Part shown: in pieces, positions 56,901-64,000 of the stretch
Position numbering within the stretch: position 1 is the stretch's first letter
Layout: each line of letters begins with the position of its first letter
DNA from: Oryzias latipes
Lineage: Eukaryota > Chordata > Actinopteri > Beloniformes > Adrianichthyidae
Direction of reading: 5' to 3'
Assembly: GCF_002234675.1 (NCBI RefSeq)
Contig: NC_019876.2
Span: 28,719,196 to 28,783,195 of the forward strand
Length of the DNA stretch: 64,000 bases
Made by a program: the position numbers and the translations under genes
The notes under the pieces: model-generated
What the model was told of the DNA's origin: nothing
What the model saw: only the letters and a program-made list of their open reading frames with translations
The model's database searches: none

Positions 56901-59137
56901 ATTTTAGGTGAACTTTTTGACTAACTTGTCTATGCCTTCATTATTTTGTTATCTGTTATTTAAGTGACAACTGAATTTCTCTGTATGGTGATTAAAAAGA
57001 CCAACAGTCTCACTGTGAACTGCCCTTTGAGAAGAACCTCCTCCTTTCTTCCGTCTTTCACACCGTTGGACTTTGTGAAAATAGAACATCTTCTCCTGCA
57101 TGACATGACTCAATGCAACTGGACGTTCTGGACAAACGCTTTCAGAGCTACCTCCATGACAACTTATTTAGAAAGGATGCTCTAAGATTAAAGAAATAAA
57201 TAAAAATGACAGGAAAAAAAGCAAAAATGAAATAAAAAGCAGGGTTTAAGAAAATCCCACAGAATTTTTTTGGGGTATTTTAGGAGTTATAAACTCTGTC
57301 GCACCTTCCTTCCGTCTTCTTTTGACGGCCGTTCTTTTCTTTAAGTCTCATTACAACTGTTTTTTGTGTCGTGGGCTCTCCCCGTCAGCACCGGCATGAG
57401 GAAAACTCTTGAGTAGGTCACCTGACTTGTTGGCTTGCTGCGTCTGGATGCTCAAGGAATTAGTTGAGCAATTACAGCAACTGACAAGAGGAAATAAGTG
57501 GAGCTGTGGAGAACGCAGGCGTGCATCTGCAATAAACAGCTGCAACCCCACTGTGAATGCGTCCAACAGTATTGACAATAGTACTACAGTCCGTGCATTT
57601 GCATCCTCCGTCTGCAGTCAACCAGAGTCAGCAGTTAACAGGCGACTGCTTCTCTCCCGTGGAGTCTCGAGCGCCCAACTCGGCGGGTATTTACATGTCA
57701 TTTGTTTCTGCCGTCACACAGAGTCCTACACAGCGGCTAAAAACGCCACAGTGAGGGTCACACAGTAAAGTTGTGTTTGGATGTGAAGGGAGGAGGACGA
57801 GCTGGCAGGGAAAGGGTCAACGCGTCAGAGCGCCGTCTCTCCAGCATGCCGCTGCACGCCGGGCTGAATACTTTAGCGTGAAATTACATGGAAGGAGCGG
57901 CAACAGTTGAGGGAAACTGTGACGAACGCAACGTGCGTGAGACGAAAACACGCTAGCCTGCTTGTTACTTCCCTCAAAGATGAATAGGAAACACGTTTCT
58001 TTTACTAGTTCCTACATCTATAGCACTACAATCCCTGTCAGAGCTGCTGATTCATCACAAAACCACTCGATACTGATGTTTTGATGCCATCTATTACCCA
58101 GCTTGGAAAAAGAAAAAACTGAGTGCTCTTCCTCTGGGAACTGCCTGGGTTCGTTTGCTGATATAAAGTCATGTTGCAACTTCTTTTGTGAATGAATAGT
58201 TGAGTCACAGAGACATCATGCCTAACTCCGAATGACCAGTTTTGGTGCAAAGTCCTGAAAAAGAGAGACTGTTTCCAGTTAAACCGGTCGTGTTCAACTG
58301 GAAAAGCCTTCATGAACACAGCATTTTGGGTTTTTTTAAAGATAAAAAGCATGTTTTTGGTGTTTTTAACATGTTCTGGTTGTTGGAGGACATATTTCAA
58401 GAAAATTCAGGTCAAAGTATTACACGTCTGAGTTTTTCTTTGTTTCAAACGGTGAACTCATTTGTGACCTTTAAATGTTAGGTTGGGGGCTCTAAGCTAG
58501 TGGAAAAAGCATGTATACAGAGAACTCTCAGCCATGGGTGTCGGGAAGGGGGGCGGGGTTCCACCAACTCCTCAGAAACAATGTCCTAGAAAATGACATG
58601 TTTTTTGGGGGGTATTTTTGACTAAAAACGGAATAACCATCAATGAAAGACCACCAGGAACGCTATTATGATAGATGAAAAGATGATCAGAGAGGGACTT
58701 TAAAACCCCCAATCTAAGATTTCCTGCTTAACCCCCCCCCCCCCCCCCCCCCCCCTAAGTCTGCACGACCGCACACACCCACCTTGTTGATGAAGGCGCG
58801 CAGCGCGGCAAAGACGTGTCTGATGGCTGCTTCCGACTGGCCGACTTTGAGAAAAGTCAAGTAAACATCAAACACCTTCTTCATCAGCGGGTTGTGGCCG
58901 TCGCTGTCCAGCAGCTGGGTCTGACTCACACACACACACACACACAAACATGCACGTTTGGTTTCACTGCGGCAGGAACAAAGGTGAAGGTGCTGGAGTC
59001 GGTTCCAGTTTGTGGGTTTACTTTGTAGCACTGGGTGAAGAGAGCCAGGACGTCCAGGACGCTCAGGCTCACCTCGGTGGAGATGTTCCCCTCCAGCAGA
59101 GCCCAGTGGTGGACCTCTGCCTCAGACGGTCCGGTCC
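38913..59137 (-). CDS. dock11: Dedicator of cytokinesis protein 11-like, C-terminal 680 residues in 15 exons (5' end beyond window)
   Basis: Exons in transcription order: 59137-59022, 58920-58783, 54953-54771, 54664-54551, 53903-53688, 51054-50997, 49770-49664, 49558-49436, 47484-47371, 47196-47050, 46898-46684, 45645-45462, 43500-43400, 43312-43174, 39002-38913. All are GT-AG and frames close throughout. Early exons give [18 protein letters not shown] and [12 protein letters not shown], of the helical region before DHR2. From 51054 on is the DHR2/DOCKER domain: [68 protein letters not shown] and [18 protein letters not shown]. In DOCK9 this last region carries the nucleotide-sensor valine. 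These sequences fit the DOCK-C (zizimin) group, GEFs for Cdc42/Rac at membranes. DOCK11 is preferred over DOCK9/10 because an IL-13 receptor follows. The protein ends GTSTDRS, lacking the further residues of human DOCK11. Confidence 0.9.
39672..39905 (+). repeat. tRNA-derived SINE-like element
   Basis: A head with 'cagtggccttgtggggga' and a B-box-like 'gtgggttcaaatcc' is followed by a tail with 'cattaaggggttggat' and 'gtgaccccatttgct'. This is the layout of a polymerase III-derived SINE. It lies in the last dock11 intron. Confidence 0.55.
41327..41332 (-). terminator. Candidate poly(A) signal downstream of the unassigned exon cluster
   Basis: AATAAA on the minus strand, 180 bases after a stop codon at 41513-41515, inside the last dock11 intron. 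Confidence 0.35.
41513..42000 (-). other. Unassigned GC-rich candidate exons inside the last dock11 intron
   Basis: Three minus-strand pieces can be joined with GT-AG junctions and a continuous frame. About 41990-41919 gives [20 protein letters not shown]. 41815-41771 gives [15 protein letters not shown]. 41650-41513 gives [20 protein letters not shown] and then an Ala-rich end, [11 protein letters not shown], before the stop. GC and CpG content exceed the flanks, and a poly(A) signal follows at 41327. No family is recognised and the 5' start is not found. It could be a nested gene, an alternative dock11 3' end, or chance. An overlapping plus-strand frame (41571-42008) also exists. Confidence 0.3.
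42090..42275 (-). repeat. tRNA-derived SINE-like element
   Basis: The minus strand starts gcggccgtggtgaggtgg (A-box-like), then has B-box-like gcaggctcgattcccgcc, followed by an unrelated tail with 'gtgaagcgccttggacc'. It is unlikely to be a working tRNA because the arms do not pair well. Confidence 0.55.
42276..43173. other. Last dock11 intron, remainder
   Basis: No feature recognised. The stretch 40000-41300 of the same intron is likewise AT-rich with short frames only. Confidence 0.35.
43902..44780 (-). mobile_element. Family P MITE, copy 2, carrying a nested insertion
   Basis: Reverse orientation relative to copy 1. Starts near 'cccacagccactacgtac' and 'gcatattacacggatgta'. The interior is interrupted after 'acacacaattg' (44277) and resumes at 'caattgtaaaagattta' (44748), so the family sequence is continuous if 44278-44747 is removed. 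Confidence 0.75.
44278..44747. mobile_element. 470-bp MITE inserted in family P copy 2, CAATTG duplicated
   Basis: CAATTG occurs directly on both sides (44272-44277 and 44748-44753). The ends are inverted: gtttgttcaaaaggcgccca versus, from the right, gttagttcaaaaggggcca. The interior repeats the terminal 'cccaagtcc' word about five times in both orientations. No coding capacity. Confidence 0.75.
44781..45110 (+). repeat. Fish interspersed repeat ('accayggtc...tgattggctgctgg'), copy 2
   Basis: Matches 24121-24353 in order and strand. It then continues into a near-perfect hairpin (45061-45106) with arms gtggtgcggcgccttgtca and its inverse. Confidence 0.75.
45150..45240 (+). repeat. Repeat family R1 fragment
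   Basis: Contains acaacatctaaaatcctg and gcaggagttcatcaga as in the copy at 48230-48760. Confidence 0.6.
45646..46683. other. dock11 intron, no feature assigned
   Basis: Contains a C-run at about 46268-46277 and short frames only. The intron is bounded by the exons ending at 46684 and 45645. Confidence 0.4.
47667..48190 (+). mobile_element. hAT-like MITE, GGGCCTATATC family, copy 2 (right end lost)
   Basis: Starts gaaagggcctcaatcctgc and shares gtgacatcacaaagtgag, ccccttccaggaagagtc and aaaggcggagcctca with 22091-22609. The right terminal repeat is missing where an R1 element begins. Confidence 0.72.
48230..48760 (+). repeat. Repeat family R1, most complete plus-oriented copy
   Basis: Holds in order gacgatgatgatgccg, tctgcagagcggcaggag, gtgggcgggactgttgg, ctagcttacagccccctt, cagttctgatccagattcc, gatcagaaaggggcggagc and aataaagaaatactcagg. 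No coding capacity. Confidence 0.7.
49225..49413. repeat. C19 and G21 homopolymer tracts in inverse orientation
   Basis: C-run at 49225-49243 and G-run at 49393-49413 on the plus strand. The latter lies 23 bases beyond the dock11 exon ending at 49436. Confidence 0.95.
49912..50550 (-). mobile_element. Family P MITE, copy 3 (inverted relative to copy 4)
   Basis: Shares 'aaaatataaaagttagatga', 'gctaaagcccgtgtc', 'cgtgatctgtgcgccgtat' and 'gttagacaaacg' with the other copies. It ends near 'gacatctgagcacatc', so one terminus is missing. It lies in a dock11 intron. Confidence 0.75.
51649..51896. mobile_element. Long-hairpin MITE with CAGTCC ends
   Basis: The left half (cagtccaaaag..., agcaaggtaaagtttttgca) is mirrored by the right half (tgcaaaaactttaccttgct ..., tttttggactg). 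About 100 bases of arm surround a short centre. Confidence 0.8.
51906..53095 (+). mobile_element. pogo-like transposon relic
   Basis: Ends ccatattttccggactataa and, from the right, tcataatttccgggctatag, each next to a TA (51904-51905, 53096-53097). The interior frame near 52219-52290 reads [14 protein letters not shown], the start of a Brinker/CENPB-type DNA-binding domain in pogo-like transposases, then degrades. An acidic EEEDFHG/QEEDEES stretch follows before a stop. No DDE domain. It lies in a dock11 intron. Confidence 0.7.
53914..54402 (+). mobile_element. Family P MITE, copy 4, abutting a dock11 splice acceptor
   Basis: Begins acactttgtgcatttaacac only about 10 bases from the acceptor of exon 53903-53688. 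Shares 'tatgaaatgtcagtct', 'ccatgcgtgatctacgtc', 'ttagcaaatacagctcac' and 'catctaacttttatattttt' with copies 1 and 3. Confidence 0.75.
55017..55345. repeat. Probable interspersed repeat in a dock11 intron
   Basis: Composition and phrases such as 'gttgcggactcaaatgcagg' and 'ggacacaggtgtagtcatt' resemble a common fish repeat, but no second copy is in this window. Class unknown. Confidence 0.35.
55800..55960 (+). pseudogene. C-terminal fragment of an IS630-like transposase
   Basis: The plus strand reads [20 protein letters not shown] followed by SNIQERQEV and a stop. This is the conserved end of fish IS630-type transposases ('RCIARENI.CDVDE.LWP'). Upstream frames are broken. It lies in the same dock11 intron as the 55017 repeat. 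Confidence 0.55.
55961..58290. other. Large dock11 intron, mostly unassigned
   Basis: AT-rich. A Tc1/mariner-type terminus may start at 56768 (cagtacagaccaaaagtttg) but no opposite end was found. The rest has short frames only. Confidence 0.4.
58300..58700 (-). repeat. Repeat family R1, minus-oriented copy
   Basis: Shares 'aacatgttctggttgttgg', 'tttcaagaaaatt', 'gttaggttgggggctcta' and 'aacaatgtcctagaaaa' with 14945-15425 and 31830-32215. Confidence 0.65.
58732..58755. repeat. C24 homopolymer (G24 on the dock11 transcript)
   Basis: An unbroken run of about 24 C, ending 28 bases downstream of the donor of exon 58920-58783 in transcript sense. The length is uncertain because such runs are error-prone. 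Confidence 0.9.
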
Positions 59138-59259
59138 CTGCACCACAGCACACACATCAATGCTAAGGGGCGGCCCAGAAGATACAAGTCTCTGAAGCCC
59201 TTCCTAACAGCTTTCCTGAGGCTGAACAACAAACGTTTGAATAAAAGAGCCTCTTCTGG

Positions 59260-59418
59260 ATTCAGTTCCCTTCTCTACCCCTGTGCCGGTTCCAAGCCCG
59301 GTTTGAGAAGGTTGCGTCAGGAAGGGCATCCGGCGTAAAACATTGCCAAGTTTACCATGCGACTTGTTCGCTGTGGCGACCCCTGATGGGAGAAGCCGAA
59401 AGAGCGCGTGCAGCCTCT
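59260..59418 (+). repeat. LINE 3' tail
   Basis: Contains 'aaggttgcgtcaggaaggg', 'catccggcgtaaaa', 'ttcgctgtggcgacccctga' and 'gggagaagccgaaagag', the ending of a very common fish LINE, probably the lineage of the relic at 8440-9020. It lies in the dock11 intron upstream of the first exon in view. Confidence 0.7.
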
Positions 59419-59829
59419 TCTGGATTCAATGTTCTACAGAAACAACACGCTGATGCACTACAGTGCATTGATTTGATTAAAACAATATTCAGAAAATTTT
59501 AAAAATTCCTTGCATTTACTCACTAAATATGATATATAATGTTTTCAGTTCAAACAAGCTTTAGTCATTTTGTAATCTTGTATTAATTTCCTTATTTAAA
59601 ACAACATTTCAAACCAAAACATGTGTTTCATCCACAAAATCAGGCTTTCAGTTGAAGTTTCTTTTGCATCAGGAAGAACCTCCCAAATCAGAACCTTCAC
59701 AGATAAAGACGTTTTTATCTGCTTCTATTTAGGTAAAAACATCGCTTGAGGGAGATCTTTTTTTTTCTCTTCAGATATTGAGGAAAAGAATTCATTTATG
59801 CTTTTATCCCCGTCAAAATGGATCGGTGC

Positions 59830-60235
59830 AGATCAGGTTTGAATTTAAATGTTATAAAACCTCTCCAAACTTCAAAAGGACAACATCCCAAAGACTGACT
59901 CTCTAAACTGTGGGTGGGACTATTGGCACGGTGTAAACCTGCTGTCATTTCCCATCGTCCCTTTGTTTACACGCCATCCCACTAGCTTACAGCCCCTCAC
60001 AACCCCAGCCCAACAAAAATGGCGATCAATACTAGAGCTGTCCAGCCGTACAGTTCTGATCCAGATTCCAGCTCAGACCAGGAAAACAAAGTCGTAAATG
60101 GATCCATTTGTCTGCAGGTGGATGATCAGAAAGGGGCGGAGCAGGGAGCGTGAGGCCCCGCCCGTTGTAGCTTCTGTGTCACACCCACAAGCTGTGATGC
60201 GTTTGCTCCTCAGTCACCACGATTTGAAGAAAGAC
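59830..60235 (+). repeat. Repeat family R1, plus-oriented copy
   Basis: Contains gtgggtgggactattggc, ctagcttacagcccct, cagttctgatccagattcc and gatcagaaaggggcggagc as in 48230-48760. Confidence 0.65.
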
Positions 60236-60290
60236 AAACTCAGAAAACGCATGTGATTCATGTTTAAGAATTCGCTACGGGCTGGATTTT

Positions 60291-60590
60291 GAACGTGTTC
60301 ACACTGGACCAGCAGGGAGGGGCTTCTTTCTTTTTCTACTGTTTGCTAGCGCATCTCCAGCACGTGCTAGTACAGCTAGTTGGAAGAGGCTTGGTGTGAA
60401 AGGTCAAAGCTCTATTCTGAGCTATGAAAGACTTGGTGTCATAGAATTCCAAACCGCAATCACTCATTTCTCTTCCATGATCAATTTTGAAACGGTTAGC
60501 ACTTCCGTGAATTAAAAGGGACGTCATGCAGACGTCACCACCAAATACGAGTCTCTGATTGGTCAGAATTCTCCTGGTTCACCGTTTCGT
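60291..60590. mobile_element. MITE, second copy of the 27933-28575 family
   Basis: Starts gaacgtgttcacactgga then gcagggaggggcttctt, and later has the 'gagtctctgattggtcaga' block followed by 'ttctcctggttcacc'. The far end is not recognised. Confidence 0.55.
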
Positions 60591-62680
60591 ACTTGTGTCC
60601 ATCGAAAGGGCAGAGGTACAGTGGTCAACCTCCTTTTGGAAGGTCATAGGTTTGGTTCCCACGTGCGGAGGTGTGCTTGGGTGGTCTGTTGGCACCTCGT
60701 ATGGCGGCAGAGGTCAAATGGTCATTTCTACCGTAAAGAACTGAGCTGTGATAGTTCAGTGGTGAGCAGCGGCGGTGCAGGGAATTTGTTGGAAGTTAAT
60801 GGCAGCCTGTGTATCGCCGAAACTCGGTCCGCACACAGGACGTGTCAGGAGGACCAAAAGCAAATTCTCGATTTTCTATTACAGCTGCTTTTCAGCAGAC
60901 TGATTGATTAATACTGATTAATAGCTCTATTAATGCTCTAACACCCCTTATCCAGGTAATGACCGGACAGGGTGGTACATCCTCAGGACCGGGATTGGTC
61001 TAAACGTTTGACAGATTTTGACTTTACTAAGGGTGACAAAAAGAAAAAAAAGACTGGAATAGACGAGTCTGGGTGAAAGACTCACAGGAAACATTTCTAA
61101 AGTCGTTCTGTGGCAGACTTAAGAAAAGACTCACTGCTCACTGAAATATTATGTCTACATGTGAACTAAACCTTCAATACCATCCATACTAGACCTCCAT
61201 ATGTGGTGGTTTTCTTCACCAGCTCTTAGTGTCATTGAACCTTCTAACTTGCCTGCTTTGACCAAAGAAACTTCATCTCTGGGTTTTTATTCACTCTGGA
61301 ACTCAAACCCACATCAAGACCTCATGTATCGCTGTGGTCTTTGCCTGAGGATGAGAGGACGGCAGCTTCAGATTCCTTAGAAAGCTTAACGGCCATCTTT
61401 TTATTCTGCATCATCATTCATTATGTATAAAACTTATGAACTTTATTAGCAGATATTTGATTTTACTACTAATTTAATGAACTGTAATTTAATTGAACTT
61501 TTCAATCACTGTGCAGGCCGTGTTTGAAATTTGAATGAAAGAATCTTTTGTCCTTTTAGATTTGTTTATCGTGCAGCTTCAACAACTTATGTCTGCGGAT
61601 GGAAAATGATCTAGAATTATTTAAATTAGCATAAATTTTCATGTATTAACTCTCAGCTAGTTCAATAAAGTTCATAGTGTTTGTACATGTTAACAGACTT
61701 CCGTCGTACATGTAGGGTACATGAAAAAACACAACCGTGTCTGATAATAGAAGAACCTAAGAAGCCAATGAACTGTCAGCATTGGCTTTAGTGAGGTCGT
61801 TCACCAAGAATTTTAGATTCATGTTTTTGTCTCCAAGCAGAAACTTCAATTTGACCAACTTTTTGATTAAAAAAAGTACATTTGTTTTACTGCATCTTAT
61901 AAACCCACAATGACTGCATGAGGCAGAAAGACATTCAGAACCACATAAAACAGATCCCACTGCTAAATGAAGGGAGATTTGCTTTTAAGACATGTAAAGC
62001 ATGCTTTGATGTCTCTATGAACCTTTAACTCATCCTGTCAAGTATTATGTGTTATTAGCTACTAGTAGAGGAAAATGACCAACGATTGAATTTTTTTTCT
62101 GTTCTTTGTAAAGCTTAAAAGTATTTTTAAAGGTTTTTTTTTTTTTACTTTAAAATTTAAGATTATTTATCAAAAATTCCAAACATCCACACAATAGTTT
62201 CTCAAAATGTACAGATCCTGCAAATGCACACATCACATGATGAATTTAATCCCACTAAAACTTTACCTGCAGCCTTTAACAAGTTACACCATGACCAGCA
62301 TGACGGTGCCGGAGATAAGAAAAGACCTTTGTTAGCGACATACTTTGTGAGTAACTTATTTAGTGTACCAAAGGCTAACGTCCTCATTGTGCCATAAAAT
62401 CTCCTTCCAAGAAGCTTTCTCTATCAGGTGTCCCACCAGTCAAATTGAGAGTTTACACACAAAAAAGCAGCTCAGAAAATGGGCGTGTATTTTTTTCTTT
62501 TCCTCTCGTCTATTCTTGATCATTTATTTATCATTTAGTTCTCCATGCCTCTGTGTGGTGCAGTGCCATCCACCTGGTTGTGGATCCTGCCTCCGGCTTG
62601 TATGGTGCCCCCAGTTGTCCCCCCACTATATCTGGATGAAGCCCATGTAGTTTTAGAGTTAGATAAGCTAATTATTCTCT
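60591..62680. other. Unassigned dock11 intron sequence
   Basis: A possible SINE head with B-box-like 'ataggtttggttcccac' lies at 60610-60720. From 60900 to 62680 no coding, structural or repeat signal was recognised. Confidence 0.35.
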
Positions 62681-62940
62681 AAGAATCGCCTGTCCGTCCT
62701 GGGGGAGGATCCCTCCTTCATGTGGACACCCCTGAGGTTTCTTCGTTTTTTCCAGAATCTGTTTTTTTTAGGAGTTTTTCCTCCCAGAGAAGGAGGGTCA
62801 AAGGGCAGAGATGCTAGTTTAGTCTATTTAGTTCAGTTTAGCAATTTCCTATTGAATGCTTTGACTTTATGTTCTTTAGGATTTCATGTTTATGGTATGA
62901 AGCCCATTGAGACGACTGTTGTTGTAATATTAGGTTATAT

Positions 62941-63675
<735 letters not shown>

Positions 63676-64000
63676 GCCTATATGGATAAAATTAAATTGA
63701 ACATGTGGAAGGAATAAATATAGAAGTCCTCAGCTGTTCTGCAGGGAATGCACCACTTAGCATATGAAATGTTGAAATTTCTTCCCTGAAAAAACAATTG
63801 GGCATAACTTTGTTTGTCAAGTTAGGTGTGCTACAGTTTTTAAAGCAAACAGGACTAAAATGATGTTTTGAAAAGGAACACTGAATCTATAAGGAGTCAC
63901 GTGTTCAGCACAGGCGGAGAAACGGCGCCTTGAGTTTGTCTGCAGTCCTTCTTTCCAGAGATGCATCAAGCAGCTGAAGCTCCGCAGAAATAGGATGAAG

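Noticed and set aside
63907-64000. Possible further dock11 exon on the minus strand (AELQLLDASLERR-like frame)
   Set aside because: No convincing match to the DOCK region expected upstream and no clean splice donor. It is cut by the window edge.

Overview
The window is vertebrate nuclear DNA, almost certainly from a ray-finned (teleost) fish. It has GT-AG spliced genes, an intronless tRNA-Arg and long CA microsatellites. It is also dense in transposon families typical of fish: Helentron, Tc1, hAT, pogo, IS630-like elements, several LINE lineages and many MITEs. The species cannot be fixed from sequence alone.

Three protein-coding genes lie head-to-tail on the minus strand. Reading in transcription order (right to left), the first is the 3' end of a DOCK-C subfamily Rho-GEF. 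Fifteen coding exons between 59137 and 38913 give the last 680 residues, including the catalytic DHR2 domain. It is called dock11 because the next gene is an IL-13 receptor, as in the human DOCK11-IL13RA1 arrangement. The second gene is a 10-exon, 374-residue type I cytokine receptor with a box1 tail most like IL13RA1 (35936-27544). The third is a second 10-exon, 379-residue receptor of the same family (23313-14288). All splice junctions were placed by hand. Reading frames close through every intron, and the two receptors share the same intron-phase series, so they look like an ancient tandem pair. Neither keeps a canonical WSXWS box.

The left 11 kb is mostly transposon wreckage. It holds a Helentron helicase-endonuclease end, hAT and LINE relics, and a Tc1 element split by a MITE that itself carries a pogo-like insertion. 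It also holds the tRNA-Arg(UCU) gene, an endonuclease/RT LINE relic and a second Tc1 relic.

Introns and intergenic DNA are packed with MITEs in several families present two to seven times: a family with 'gcaggagttcat' cores, a family with long ACGT-rich inverted termini, a GGGCCTATATC-terminated hAT-like family, and others. Some sit inside each other with recognisable target-site duplications, so relative insertion order can be read. Several lie within tens of bases of splice sites.

The most unusual observations are: loss of both WSXWS tryptophans in the receptor pair; a short retained-intron option that would give receptor A a tail without box1; an unassigned GC-rich exon cluster with its own poly(A) signal inside the last dock11 intron; homopolymer G/C tracts just downstream of two dock11 donors; and a 130-bp module carried by unrelated transposons. 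No wholly new system is demonstrated.
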